A stretch of DNA of 64,000 nt from Dermanyssus gallinae. Taxonomy: Eukaryota > Arthropoda > Arachnida > Mesostigmata > Dermanyssidae. The DNA is taken from NCBI GenBank assembly GCA_003439945.1, contig QVRM01000977.1, positions 372,001 to 436,000 of the forward strand, in the 5' to 3' direction. The translations under genes and the position numbers were made by a program. The notes beneath the pieces were generated by a model that saw nothing but the letters and a program-made list of their open reading frames with translations, was not told the origin of the DNA and searched no databases. This document shows positions 1 through 12,278 of the stretch, piece after piece (the stretch's first letter is position 1; each line of letters opens with the position of its first letter).

Positions 1-459
1 TAGTAGTAGTAGGGACACTTCTCGCTCAAAGTGAATTGAAATTGCAGATACGGCTACGAAGCGACTACTTTTTTTTTGCTTGCTTCTTTTTGTCCTTCTC
101 GAATTCGAAATGCGCGCTCATCGAACTGGAGTTTTTAAATAACATTGAACAATGGCTGTTTCTGATCCACGAATCCACAAAATGTTTGTGTCATCTACCT
201 ATATATATATATATATTTTTTTTTTAGATTAGTGTTTTTGAAGGTTTTTCGTACCGAGGCTGCATTGCCCCGTTGTACAGCAAGCGACAGGTGTTTTTTA
301 TCTCCGCTTGCTAGAATCAGCCGCTTCTCGACCTTCTGTAGGCATTAGCGGGTGGACGGGACCGACCCGCCGGGAGTCTCGAAGGCTAGCGTGTAAAACC
401 TTTACGAGTTACCCGATGATCTGGTACTTCCTCATCTAGTGGCCTGCCCCGGTGAGAGC

Positions 460-590
460 TGAAGCATGACCGGTCCGGGCCGCACCAGTACTGACCATTG
501 ACCACAGACGGACAAATGCATTAGAAACATATCTGGGAATTGAACCTGGCACTGCTGAGTGGTAGCCTATGCTCTAAGCTCTGCTTATTT
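460..590 (-). repeat. Possible tRNA-derived SINE fragment
   Basis: On the minus strand a B-box-like string (GGTTCAATTCC) lies near 540, with a tRNA-like arm upstream of it around 550-585. This could be the head of a degenerate tRNA-derived SINE. No second copy was found in the window, no A-tail is clear and no target-site duplication was seen, so this is a weak call. Confidence 0.25.
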
Positions 591-605
591 CGTTATGTAC
601 TTATT

Positions 606-830
606 TTGAGATTTGTAGAATTCGGCAAGAAAATAATTTTTCCCAATGGAAGGGGAGGGCGGAAACCTCTTGTTCAAGAGAGAGAGTGAAGTTTATAACA
701 GTAATTATTCTGCCTTTTTTCTTCTACATAGTTGTGTGAAATCTCCGTTTGCGGGAGAACCAGCTAACGCATAAAGGAACCGATTATACCGGCGTGTTCG
801 TATGAGTGAAATAAATATGATAATACATTT
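606..830 (+). repeat. Relic arm of the long-TIR MITE family
   Basis: This stretch aligns, with many substitutions, to the left arm of the inverted-repeat element at 11.2 kb. Shared blocks include TTTGTAGA..TCG, AATTTTTCCCAATGGAA, a CTCTTGTTC..GAGAG block and CGGCGTGTTCGT, all in the same order and with similar spacing. The terminal CAGGGTG is not recognisable. It is read as an old half-copy. No coding capacity is visible. Confidence 0.55.
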
Positions 831-835
831 ATAAA

Positions 836-2104
836 ATGGAGAAGAACAATAACAACAACAGAGGTATATAATGTTGCTCGTTCAAAGAGGGGCAGAACTA
901 GCGTGGCACAGTTCAGCGACACGCACAGATGTGTGCAGGCAAAGGAAAAGCTTATACGTCGGAAATTTACCTGTGACCCACATTACCTGAGAACATTGTC
1001 GTTGTTGTTATCCTCATTATGATCGTGATCACACGAACATTAACAACAAGAAATCTGCACCATCCCTCAACACTCGCCAGATATTACCAGTGACCAATGC
1101 CTTGTTTTTCACTACCCAACGGTAATAACAACGTTGTCAATCTGTCTGTAAAGTATATGTTTAATGCACCTTGCATACAGACACGCAGCGTTGGATATGA
1201 ATGATAAACAGACACAAGGGTATGAATGAGTACATGACTGCCCCGCTCGTTTCTTGAAAACATTATTTTTTGTCGGTTCCACCTTCAATCAGGGGCTTTC
1301 GACGTCCAACGGTAAGCTAACTTTCGAGCGAACAGCGCTACGAAACAGTTGCCCTCACAACGATTTCGTGGTGAAAAGTTCCCGTTTTCTCAAGGAGTAG
1401 AGAGTGTTTGCCAGGGAAATAGAGAGAGAGAGAGATAGATGAACAGATGCAGAGCATGGGAGGGAGGAAGGGAGAGGGAGAGGAAAGGTTTCAGTAGTGG
1501 TAGTAGTTTTATGAACAAGGATCGTAATAAATGAAGTCGTATCGCGGTAGTTTGTTGCTGTTGTTGTTGTTGTTGTTGTTGCTGCTGCAACTTCAGCAGT
1601 ACCACCGCAGCATACCACCGAAGCATTTGTGGCACTGCTTACGAAGTACAAGAAGAGGTACAAGACGAAGACAACGACGGCAACAATGAAGTGGTGGACA
1701 AATCGGCTGCTACTGGCTGCTGTTCCGGCAACGCAACGTTGGAGGAGCTGGTGAGGGAACAACGGCTGCTATGGCCGATGATAGTTTTGTGCGCTCGCGT
1801 CACCTGCACTCTGTGAATCATCACTTCATTCGAATTTCATCTCGGGCTCGCCGTTCTAATGCGGCGGCGGCGACGACGACGACGACATCGACATCCACCA
1901 TAATGAAGATGATGACCATTAATATCTTTGATGAAAAGGAATGGTAGTGAAGACCTATGATGAAGATGGTATACACGTATAATAAAGCTGATGACGATTG
2001 TGAAGGCTTATGATGATGGTAGGGTGTTATGAGCGGGTGCGCCGTTCCGCGGAAACACGTATTATAAACCATTAGACACCATCCCATTTACTCGCGGCTT
2101 CAGT
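836..2104. other. No gene seen; low-complexity sequence
   Basis: This span holds AAC/TTG-rich stretches, a GA-rich block (about 1420-1480), a (TTG)n/(CTG)n microsatellite (about 1553-1595) and GAC/GAT-rich sequence (1860-1990). The open frames here encode poly-Q, poly-T or poly-L runs that come from the repeats. No homology or splice pattern supports a gene. Confidence 0.5.
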
Positions 2105-3305
2105 ACACTTTGCAGAAGTTACAAGTAAACTCTCAGTGCCACCGTTTGGCATGTTTGAAAAAGTATGGTGTGCCATCACGTCTCCTTCGACTTCCTAGCC
2201 AACCACACTTAATACTTGCACCTAAGTTGGACATATGTTTTGTCCCACAATATGAACATATTGCGGATCGTCGGCAAGCCAACGATAATTTTGCGAGTTT
2301 ATTTTTGCGTCCGCGGCGAATATGTCTTCCCGTCGAGGAAAAACCGAAGATGATCTGCTAGTTTGTACTTGAGGGACAGGGACACCAGAAGCACACAGCA
2401 ACGAGACAACATGTTAGCTTCATTGGTCTCAGGGAGAATCTGTCTGGCTTTAATCTTAAAAGACTGATACCTCATCCTCGAGGCCCACTTAAACGATTAG
2501 GCCAATGGTTCGCAACATGAGACACCAAATTTGGATCTCAGCTACTATGCATTAAAGCGCGAAGATGTTCGTTCAAAAGGCACTTTTGCGCTGGCTCACT
2601 TCGACAGTCTACGTACAGAGCACTGTGTCGTAACTCTTCCGCTCTGCTGTGTAGAAACCCTGTGTTCGGCTTGTTAAGCCGCAATCTTGTCCAGAGTGTC
2701 GTTTGGCAAAAAACAGAAAAACTTTGATTGAACTTGATCATCTCTTGCATTGCCGCCATAACCTCAATCCAGGCGCCACAGAAGCTCTCAGCAAAGACAA
2801 GTCTAATGCAGTTCAACCTAAAGGTCACCTCGGTGGCATCATATGGTATCACACTAATTTGGAAACACCTATTCGCTCAGCAGCTTAACGCTCTCGCGAC
2901 AGTGAACGCAACGTTTCTTAAGTGAGTTTTGGGCCTCCCTAGAAACGCACTGAACAGGTTAACTTAGTCGACTACAGCGTTCTACAAGACACCGGCAATA
3001 TTGGACTATGCATATATGGAACTGCTTCTTGAACAGCGTCACGTTCTCGCCTTCTTCTACGTCCATGGGTTCCACCATAAACTGCCACTCCACAAACGGA
3101 CTTTTTTTTGGTGAGAGGGAAAAATTCTTATACCCACTAAAAACCTTGCACCTAAATGGCCTCAAGAAGAGGCGAAAAGCTGGACACTCAAAGTGCCATC
3201 GGACTTGGTTCCATAACCCTTACGATGGGTGTTACTGTACATTGTACGGCCTCATTTGCTCTGAATATCATCATGAGACATGTCGGTCGGCGCCAGCAAT
3301 TTGGG
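2105..3305 (+). pseudogene. Decayed non-LTR retrotransposon (LINE) ORF2 remnant
   Basis: Three plus-strand frames, in the right order, match the 3' half of the LINE ORF2 at 24.6-27.5 kb in this window. Around 2150-2350 a frame reads GVPSRLLRL and then a decayed version of the RT motif B region (QANDNFASLF, where the intact LINE has AQGDGLSPLLF). Around 2760-2920 comes the RT thumb (PQKLSAKTS, SYGITLIW). Around 3180-3295 comes a C-terminal zinc knuckle with the FHNP..C.C...C..YH...C pattern seen in the 53 kb relative. The total length fits the distance between these landmarks in the intact element. Frameshifts and stops separate the blocks. It is an old, inactive copy whose 5' end is not defined. 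Confidence 0.65.
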
Positions 3306-3574
3306 CGTAGGGTCGTTTATATGCTCTAGATATGCATATGCATCTATAAACGAATATGTTAAATATGAACGAAATCGAGTGCCGTCTACGAGATTCTATG
3401 ATATTTTGTGCTTGTGGTGTAACTGTAACAATACAGAAAGGTGATATAATTATGACTCATTTTTTTTCTACTTTTCGACATTTAGGTGCCCTCTGGATAT
3501 CTAAAGGTGTCGACGAAGCTCGTCGTTTACGCACATGCGTTCTACCGCTTTTCGCCACCTTCGAGCCCAGTTTT

Positions 3575-3725
3575 GCACCCACCACTGCCGCAACGGTTTT
3601 CTTGCAAATATCTAACGAAAAACACAGCGCCGTTCCGTTAGATACTTGCAAGAAATATCAAGCTCTCCGCCCACCGCTGCGGCAGTGGTGGGCGGAGAGC
3701 TTGATATTGCGGCGCGCAATCGTAT
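3575..3725. repeat. Cluster of nested palindromes
   Basis: A near-perfect 53-bp palindrome occupies 3655-3707, with 26-nt arms around a single central base at 3681 and one mismatch per arm. Just upstream, CTTGCAAATATCTAACG (3601-3617) pairs with its near-complement ending near 3652. Just downstream, ATTGCGGCGCGCAAT is itself palindromic. CACCCACCACTGCCGCAA (about 3576-3593) repeats part of the large stem. Such clusters are typical of fold-back or MITE-type elements, but no terminal repeats or target duplication could be assigned. Confidence 0.6.
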
Positions 3726-4239
3726 CTAATGCTAGTGTCGCAGTTTGGCCTTGGTTCTAACCGTAATTAACAATGAAACATGTGCTGTGTAGTATATGTG
3801 TGTAAAAAATCCTGACCTATCTAAATAGGGAATATTGTGTATAAATACAAGCCAACTACTCACAAAGTCACTACTGCTAACCTTGAAAAAAAGCACGTCA
3901 GCATTTTGGTCCAACCGCTGCATATTCAACTGGTAACAGCTATGTCAATAATGCCCAGTGGGCAATAACGGCACAACAAGTCTCATACGGGTTTAAGCAA
4001 CTCGTACGGAACCTGTCGCGTAGTTTCTACGCATGATTGTCGACGCCAAGTAATCGCAATGAGAGACGGCATAAAAAAACGGACGGAAGGACAAACCAGT
4101 ATCCTCTGAAGACACATCAATAATTCACACTAAATACACTCCCAGCTCGTTGTGCGGGCCTAATAATCCTAGGATTATCAGTCACAGAATGGCTATGACG
4201 ATATGCGGGCAAACGAAGCGGTCGGGGCCGGGAGTGAGC

Positions 4240-4240
<1 letters not shown>

Positions 4241-4290
<50 letters not shown>

Positions 4291-4530
4291 TACATGTTAA
4301 ACAATGTTACAGTTGTGAGGTCTGAACGTATTATTGCAAAGTTTTTTAAATAATTAGTTCACTCCATGGCGCCTAAAATAGATGCCGCGTTCCCTTTGCA
4401 AACGGCCAAGGACAACGCTTGCCTCAAGAATTGACCCTCTCTTCGGTCGTCCGTGACCTCCTGAATTAGCTTACTTGAATATTTGAGAAATGCTTCGGTT
4501 CCCTTGCTAGTCCTAGTGTCTCCATAGCAA
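4241..4530 (-). mobile_element. 5'-truncated RLE-type LINE, 3' end with (ATT)n tail
   Basis: The sequence after the (ATT)n tract (4241-4286) aligns with 50.83-51.08 kb, the 3' end of the RLE element there. Shared landmarks, in order, are GTTACARTTGTGAGG, GAACGT, CCATGG near 4364, and CGGTTCCCTTGCT near 4498. On the minus strand this is the end of the endonuclease ORF, the 3' UTR and a (TAA)n-type tail. The flanks AGCAGTATTATT on the left and AGCAATATTATT on the right may be an imperfect target-site duplication, although part of each match is the repeat itself. Confidence 0.65.
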
Positions 4531-5069
4531 TATTATTATTATTTTTTGCCTCTGATTAGAGACAAATCAACAAACGATGCCAGATCAGACAAAAAGCAGA
4601 TCATTTTATGCTCGCGAGACCACGGCAGTTAAGCTAGTTCGATGCAAAAAATGGCCCACAGAGGATCACAACCGTGCAAGCTGATGAAAGTGCTGTCATT
4701 TTCCGCTCCTTCTATGTAAGTATGATAGTATATACTTGTTTGCATAGTAAGCTGTTTGTGTGCGTCTTGCGATCGTCTGTCGAATTCTCTCTCCTGCACC
4801 TTCTTATATGTGACCATTAGTGACCATCATTGATTACGTTGGCGAATTTCGACTATTGTGAGAGTCAGCCAGAGTGCCAGTTTTGATAAGCGTATGGGCA
4901 TACATGACGTACATGACGCCCCTCAGATGCCTGCATCACGATGCGACGGATACTACGTTACAATACATATATAAATAGTTAATACCGGCTTGGAATATAA
5001 CTTGCCACCATGACTACCACCTAGATAAGACTCTACTGGTCGATGATCAAGATGTAACCAATCGTCGGA

Positions 5070-5215
5070 GGGCTAAACGCAAGTACCAACATCAATGTGA
5101 GAGAGATCGCGAATTAAAAATGCGTTTTCTTTAGAGCAGCACTCATTTTTTACGGGGATCGAACCGGAGACTATAATTTTATTTATATAACTTTGCTACG
5201 TTAGCACTTTGGGGT
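5070..5215 (-). repeat. Possible tRNA-derived SINE
   Basis: The minus strand contains a good B-box, GGTTCGATCCC, at about 5157-5168. The tRNA-like stretch upstream has an expanded, AT-rich middle. No duplicate copy and no target-site duplication were recognised, so it could also be a degenerate tRNA pseudogene. Confidence 0.3.
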
Positions 5216-5448
5216 GGACAATTGTCTCCGCAACACCAATTCGAATATTTAAGATGCTGTTGCATCTGATACAGGCTACATTTTTATTTCGTTCCTTTCT
5301 GCGCTGTTGGCAATCTTCACGTTTTCAAGCATTACATTGCATTTCTCTTACCTTGACCTATCTGTGTCAAGTGCAGATACAGTTTGGACGTTACAAGGGC
5401 AGATATTAAGTGCTTTTCGATGAGAGTGGTAACGATTGAAACTGACAC

Positions 5449-5530
5449 GACAACACCATCAACAACAACAACAACAAAAACCACAACGGCAACGACCCTA
5501 ACAACAACTCTAACTACAACAACAGCACGA
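5449..5530 (+). repeat. (AAC/ACA)n-rich microsatellite
   Basis: Degenerate CAA/ACA repeats give a spurious poly-threonine frame. The surrounding 4545-5880 holds no gene that I can support. Confidence 0.6.
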
Positions 5531-5892
5531 ACGAGGGCGGCGTTAACAACATCGATCAAACGATGCGTATCCAGCTTTGCTGGCGTAAAACGTCATTTTC
5601 TGATGCTTAGAGAGGGTGACGAACACAAAAACGTTCTCCGGGCTTATTCGAAGAAAATCTCCGACGCATAGCAATCATCCATGCAGAGAAGCGCGCGAAC
5701 GGTACCGATGGAAAGGACCATGCAGTGATGCAGTCTGGCCAAACGAGTACAAAAATTCTTGCACAAAAATCAACGACGGTCCGTCAGCGCTCCAAGGTCA
5801 TGCCTCTGTAGCGGATCTGAAGTAGATGATGTCTGCCATCGGCTCTAGTCAATGTCAACTCGCCAGGCCGATGATGACGTGCAGACAAAGTG

Positions 5893-5969
<77 letters not shown>
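5893..5969. repeat. (TA)n microsatellite, about 77 bp
   Basis: This is an almost pure TA array with one interruption (ACA). It is one of more than twenty such arrays in the window. Other smaller ones lie at about 7527-7549, 14565-14590, 19107-19137, 30337-30374, 37898-37921, 40144-40175, 41849-41874 and 59744-59771. Confidence 0.95.
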
Positions 5970-5972
<3 letters not shown>

Positions 5973-6419
5973 CTATGAACTGCTAGTATAGTACAATTGT
6001 TCATATCTCATTTTGTAGGCTAACAATATCGTTGACACTTGGCGGTTAGTGACAATGTCTCGATAAACGAGCAGCTAAGTATGTAATAACGTCCAATATT
6101 GCATTTTCCACAATATTTACATAAGCACTCGTCAACTTCATAACAATTTTCTATGATTCATATGAGATGATGGTATTCATGCCATGTTGTTTGGCATCTT
6201 ATGGATCTGTTTCCACCTAAAACAGTTTCTATTTATTACTGCAAAAAGCAGGCCCCTCTACATAGAGGTCCAAGTGCCATGTTGCGGTGTTCACTAAATT
6301 CTCTGTAGTTTTCTAAGGTTACTGAACAATATCTTGTCAAGACTAAGTCTTCTACTAGTGTACAATTATGCTGTAAACGCAAGCGTCGCCGATGCGTTCT
6401 CTAGCAAGCCCAACGTGCG

Positions 6420-7400
6420 CTTTATGAAATGAGGTTCTATTTTATTTCCGTTTTAAGGTCTGTTTGTAAAATGAGGGGCAAGTGCATGAAGGCAGTATCT
6501 TACAGTACACGATGAGTTCAAGCCCCTTGGGAACGGAGGATAATATAGAATTAAAAACAACCTCCTTAAAAATGTTTTTAATTCTCGCAATAAATTATTA
6601 GGTATCATACAATAGATTCCTTTTTAATTCTAAATACATTTAGCCCGATTTTTTGTTTAATGTCAGTAACGTCTCCCACTAGAATCATGGCCGCGGTGGT
6701 CCTGCTACGCATTTCCTCTATATGTCTGCTGAATGACAGCCGGGGGGGGGGTCACCGTTATTCCTAGATAGCAAGCGTGATGACGAGTTCAAAGTTTGTC
6801 CTCCCTGCCTTAATGTGCACCTGTCACCTGCAACGTACGATCTACTAAATCGTAGTACTTAGTCGTAGTAATGTACTCAGTTGATTTTCTTGGCACCAAT
6901 CTAAGGCTTGCTGTAGACAAAAATTGCAGGTGGCTGTGTGTCTTTGCAAGAAATACTAAGTCTTGGCACAAAATGCGTCTATCGCTTCTGATGGCGTGAG
7001 CCGAGCCAGCTATAAACAGTATGAAAGGGAACGGGCTTGAGGAGTCACCTTGGACGACTCAAATTTTCTGTGCTACTGGTCTGCCTAATGAACACCGTTC
7101 TTGATAGTAATTAAGTTTACTTGCAGCATGTCACGTATCAGATTATACATAGTTTCCTCTATGGAATATCGGGTTTAAATTAGTTTAAGGTGTTTATCTA
7201 TTGTAACGCAGTCGAACGCAGTTTTCAAATCGATAAAATCGGCATATGTCATCTCTTTTTTATCTACATCTTTTTGATCGGGATACTCGAAAATACTACA
7301 GTTTTAACGTCATAGACCATCACTAGACATACAACGGTTAAATGCAACATCTGTTTGGAGAACAATTGGATTAGCCTCGGGTTAGACAACATGTGTACAC
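6420..7400 (-). pseudogene. Decayed LINE reverse transcriptase remnant
   Basis: Read on the minus strand from about 7250 downward, the frame gives FIDLKTAFDCV, which fits RT motif A. An IEETMYNLIRDML segment follows, then SSKVTPQARSLSYCL, a decayed motif B (usually PQG.SLSP.LF). Further on come a motif-C-like LVFLAKT segment and LQQALDWCQENQLST, then IEEMRSRTTAAMI, which resembles the thumb region. The blocks lie in different frames with several stops. It is clearly non-LTR RT in character, but the clade cannot be fixed, and neither end is defined. Confidence 0.55.
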
Positions 7401-7999
7401 GTTCCCCAGGAGACAATTGTTTACTCCAAAATATAATTATTTCAATATAATATCAATACAATTCTGTTAAACTAAGATTGCCAAAAGACGATTTTGTTAA
7501 ACCAATATATTCAAACGTCACAGTTGTATATATATATATATATATATATTAGATGTAAATCAATGAGACATGCACTAAAACTGCATTTATATTGACTAAA
7601 TCAAGCTGCTTAGTGAGGATATCCTTCAGCAATTGTTTGCATGATATCTGGCACGGTCGCTCATATATACAATAGATACATAATTCATTAGAGTCATGAA
7701 AATATACTGTTCTGCACACTTCATGATGAAAACTATGTACTGCCCAACGGGTTACATTGTGCCGGTTTGTGCGACTTGAGTTTTTCAGGCCTCATTTTTA
7801 TGGCCCCGGTCAGGAAAAGTTAAGATTTACCTCGGATAATTTCTCATATTGACGCTTCAAAGCTGTTTAGGCCGACGCTTTAAATTAGATTTAATTGACA
7901 TCGCAGATCATTGACGAACAAAGGCGTGTCGGCAAGCCAGTAGACAAGACAAGATGCCCTTGAGCGGTCTTGTGCAGGCCTCTCCTCAGGAATGCAAGT

Positions 8000-8830
8000 T
8001 TGAGCTTGTCAAGATGCTGTTGGATTGCACAGAGCTTATAACAAATAAGTTGTATGCCATATAAGTGCATTGGTGCCATTTTCAAGGAGAATATACGGCA
8101 CATTCGCCCAATTGGATAGTCAACTGAGCAGCCGTTAGCCGTAAGTCCACGAGGTGCTCCGTAATGCTCTTGATAGTGTCCGCGAGTAAGCCTGTTTTGA
8201 AAGAAGGTCCAAAAATCTTAACCACTAGGAAGCGTTGGCCGCTACATGGTTCGGAGGGACCATCGAGGACTGCTCCTGCAGTGTCGGTTTGGAGAGACAC
8301 TGTCCTGCTAGCTCCACTATAGCGACGACCTCCAAAGGAGTACCCGCCCTCAGTAGCAAAGCTCTAACCTCTTTAGGGGCGATTATACCCTTAGGGGATG
8401 TAGGAGTTAATCAAAGCGCCTCGGAGGGATAGTACATACCCTTACAGCTGCCGGTGTCCTGCGCTTTTTTGACCAACGTAATGTTCGTCTGAAGGTGTTC
8501 CATTGTTGCCACTCAAACTTAGTGTTTTAAACATCGCAAAGTTCAGCCACCCTCTTGACGTGGCCTTCCAAGGTCTGAACAAAGTGTCAAACGCCTGACC
8601 GCGGGCCACCTGCGTACCCGCGCCGCACGTAGCTCGCGTATAGTCCGCGTGCAGTACACGTGCGGCACACGACAACCCAGCACGTTCACGTAGTGGCCGT
8701 CTGCATCCGGCCAAACAACATGCAACGCTGTGGTGGCCGATACGGAAACCATGGCAGGACCCTCTGATAGCGGGTGGCGGGCAAAGCAGGTTTACAGCGG
8801 TCCAGCGGTAGGAGACACAGGACAGCACAG
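8000..8830 (-). other. GC-richer stretch with open frames, unidentified
   Basis: The segment is GC-richer than its flanks and has long minus-strand frames (8442-8828, 8082-8300, and a frame without a start over about 8232-8412). This resembles the composition of the LINE remnants elsewhere in the window. Cys-rich text in the 8442-8828 frame could be a wrecked gag-type zinc knuckle of an R1-like LINE, but the spacing does not fit a clean CCHC motif. I do not recognise a gene. Confidence 0.2.
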
Positions 8831-9670
8831 GGTCACAATGTTACCAGCACAACCCTACAGTAGGTTCCGAGACGTCCACCAGGCAACCGCAGTGAACTCC
8901 ATCGTCTAGGTACAATAAACTAAGTGGGTACGACCAGGCCAATAGCATAAAGGCAAAACAAAGGCGGCCCTAACATATCGCTTTTTTAACCCCTGTCCCT
9001 GACATCATCCTCATATTTATAGAAAAAAATTAATTTTATTTTTAAAGCGCTGCAGCACAGTAACTTACCTTATTATGCCTAGCAACCGAATAAAATTACA
9101 GAGAAAACTACGAGTAATATATTACCAATCTAAATATACAATATTATTTCTTTAATTTGTAGCGCGTTTATAGCCAATGATAAATAAATGTGAAGATTTC
9201 CTCATATGTAGGTTGGCTACACAATAGTTCAACACATTTTAATACGCACGTTTTAGCGCCTGCTCGGGTCGTATTAGGTAATCGCCAGACCTCAGGTCTT
9301 ATTAGGTACTCGCCAGGCAATTGTGACTTACCACCGGGGTCGCAATTTTACAATGCTCACATTATATTGTTGAAAAATAATCCGTTGTTTACGGTCAAGT
9401 AGACCGGACGTGTCCGCGGCTCGCTCCCGAAAAATGCAAATTTAAATATTGCAAACTTGTAGCATAAACCTGGAAGCTGAGACTTGTTGTTGTTGCTGCT
9501 GCTGGGCGCGTTGTTGTTATTGTCATACGTTGAAAGCTTACGTTAGCCTAGTCAGCGTGTACGTGTGAATCGTGTGAAAGTATGCCTACTAATCAGGCTA
9601 CATTAACAATCGATCGATACGTCAGCGGCTGAGGAACCTTTCTGATTGCTAGATAGGTTAGACGTTTTAT
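8831..9670. other. No gene seen
   Basis: AT-rich sequence. A short direct repeat (ATTAGGTAMTCGCCAG) occurs twice between about 9272 and 9317, and a TTG/CTG-rich patch lies near 9485-9520. No supported coding region. Confidence 0.5.
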
Positions 9671-9855
9671 CGAGCCCGGTAGCATGCGTGGTGCATTCGC
9701 GTGCGCCTCGCGACCGGAGGAGATGCATAAGTGCAGCACGAGTTCGAGACCCAGCGTTGCTCATTTGTATTTATGGGGTCCGTCTTACCAAGCAAGGCGT
9801 AAGCGGTCCCGTAGGCGTTAAATATTGGCTGAGGGTCAGCCCGAACGGGATAGAG
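9671..9855 (+). mobile_element. tRNA-derived SINE, copy 1
   Basis: The head CGAGCCCGGT..GTGGTGCATTCGC followed by a B-box (AGTTCGAGACC near 9741) is tRNA-like. The body TTTGTATTTATGGGG and the hairpin GGCTGAGGGTCAGCC near 9829 match the complete copy at 40.2 kb in the same order. Pol III transcription from the internal A and B boxes would be expected. Flanking duplications were not seen. The apparent 176-codon open frame across it comes from this SINE plus a GAT/GCT-rich microsatellite (about 10030-10110) and is not called a gene. Confidence 0.75.
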
Positions 9856-10436
9856 GTTCCGTTTCAGCAACGCCTACTTGAACCCGCAAGTCAGCGCAAA
9901 AATCTCCGACTCGGTACAGCGAGGCATACTGCTCCTCTAGACGCAGGCAACAGCAGGATCGACCTAGCACGTGATCACGCGCAATGGCCCTTCCGAAGGC
10001 TAGCAATTATGAATGGTTATCATTTACTTAATGATGATGATGATGGCGCAGCTGCTGCTGCTGACAATGATGGTGGAAGTGATAATGGTGGCAGTAATGA
10101 CGACGACGACGAAGTGCTAAATGGGGGGTGCGCTGCCATCCAACGATCTAACAACGTCGCTCCTGAGGGTTCCTAATTCCCTACTTGCCTAATTACCTTC
10201 ATGCGGCGCTACGTTATTTTTCTTGCACGCGCGTATTTATCTTTCTGCGTTTCTCTCAATCTCTCTCTCTCTGCTTGTCTGTCTACCTTTTCTCTCTCAC
10301 GTGCTTGGACTCTCGTTTAGCCCCTCTACGTGACGCGCTACTGTCTTTGATCCACAGGTCCACTTCACACTGAGACGCATCTATCCCCACACACTGGCTA
10401 GAGTTGTATGCATGTTTATGTACGCGCACGTACACT

Positions 10437-10473
<37 letters not shown>

Positions 10474-11206
10474 TGGCCCTCGACAATTAGAGTCCTCGCC
10501 TAATCATCGCGATTTCTGCCCGACCTTTTATCGGCAGAATGAACCGCGTTCCGCAGCCCCGCGCACCTCACCAGTAGGCAGAAGGGGGGGGGGGGCGAAG
10601 ATGGCAACATCTTCATCACCATTACCATGCTGAGTAGTTCTCTGCTGCTGGCTGCTCTCTGTCCCCTCGCCCACACACATACACGCACACCTCCTCACGT
10701 GCATACACGCAAATATACATATTTTATCCAAATACACATACGGAGACACATGCACATACACGTTACACCTGTTGGTAATCTATTTACAGCCTCGTACGAC
10801 TAGTAAGACATACACACGCAGGATGATAGGTCGTGAATAATCGTCGTGTTAATTAATAAGCCGCTGAGGCCGCTGTTGCTGCTTTAGTCGGCGCCAATAA
10901 GGCTCCCTCTAGACGCCGCCCTATTCACTTATTTGAGCTGGCGTGACGCAACGATGTTGATACACACAGCCAGTACCGACCGTGAGCGTGCAGCAGATAA
11001 GCCTCCAGCAAGCATTCGGCATTGCTTTATTGATTTATTGGTTAGTTTGTCTCTTTCTGAACCGGATTCTATCACACAGCCAGAACAACAGTGGCTGCAG
11101 TAGTGACGACGGCACTGCTGCTAAATACTCAACTAAGATACCAAGCAGTATCTATCATAACGCCTTTATTCATGTGAAACATTTTATAATAAATACAACG
11201 TATATA
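9856..11206. other. No gene seen; microsatellites and low complexity
   Basis: Contents include a GAT/GCT/GAC trinucleotide-rich block (10030-10110), CT-rich sequence (10240-10290), (CA)n followed by (TA)n at 10434-10473, a G-run near 10583 and CA-rich sequence (10660-10770). No convincing open frame. Confidence 0.5.
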
Positions 11207-12278
11207 CAGGGTGTTGCAGGAATATTTGAAGCGCGATATACAGAATTGTAGAGCTCGTTAAAGCAAATATTTTTTCCAATGGAACATGGTCTCTGAGAAG
11301 TCTTGTTTCGGAGTGAGAGCGAAATTACTACAATTTGTAACACTAGTGTTTTTGCCCGACATAGGAGCACAAAATGTGCTGTTGCGAGATAACCAGTCTT
11401 CCTAGACAGAAACTACAACACACCATCGTGTTCGTGATAAAATTTTGCTCCATTTGAAGAATATGCAAGGCCGGTCAGAAGACGCGACATGGTCGCTTAG
11501 AAGAGAATTCGCCAAAAATAAAGTTATTTATTAGCGTTTACGCCAAATACTTTAGAATCATAAACCTACAACCACTCACAGCGCTCAAAACGGACATATT
11601 CAGCCAATGCGCAATTCATGGCGATCATTTTGGTACCAAACATGTGTCAATGCGAGCTGTGGTTGCGAAGTAATTACGATTTTTCGGCGGGATGTCCAGA
11701 GTAAGTGCACGAAAAATGACGCGCTGCGGCTGTCGCGCGACACGTCGGCGGTAGTGAACGTCGCCACACAGTCATTTTACATGCACTTAATCTGGACATC
11801 CCGCCGAAAAATCGTAATTACTTCGCAACCACAGCTCGCATTGACACATGTTTGGTACCAAAATGATCGCCATGAATTGCGCATTGGCTGAATATGTCCG
11901 TTTTGAGCGCTGTGAGTGGTTGTAGGGTTATGATTCTAAAGTATTTGGCGTGAACGCTAATAAAGAACTTTATTTTTGGCGAATTCTCTTCTAAGCGACC
12001 ATGTCGCGTCTTCTGACCGGCCTTGCATATTCTTCAGATAGCAGCATTTTATCACGAACACGATGGTGTGCTTAGTTTCTGTCTAGGAAGACTGGTTGTC
12101 TCGCAACAGCACATTTTGTGCTCCTATGTCGGGCAAAAACACTAGTGTCACAAATTGTAGTAATTTCACTCTCACTCTGAAACAAGACTTCTCAGAGACC
12201 ATGTTCCATTGGAAAAAATATTTGCTTTAACAAGCTCTACAATTCTGTATATCTCGCTTCAAATATTCCTGCAACACC

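Noticed and set aside
228..290. 63-nt possible mini-exon after a T-tract (ISVFEGFSYRGC...)
   Set aside because: The acceptor comes from a (TA)n/T-run, the donor (GTGTTT) is weak, and the frame is too short to judge.
1355..1762. 135-codon minus-strand frame with poly-T and poly-S runs
   Set aside because: Low-complexity translation of TTG and GA repeats.
9646..10176. 176-codon open frame on plus
   Set aside because: Its first third is the SINE at 9671-9855 and its last third is a GAT/GCT microsatellite; no coherent protein.
11607..11891. 94-codon frame across the centre of the inverted repeat
   Set aside because: It reads through mirror-image arms and has no independent support.
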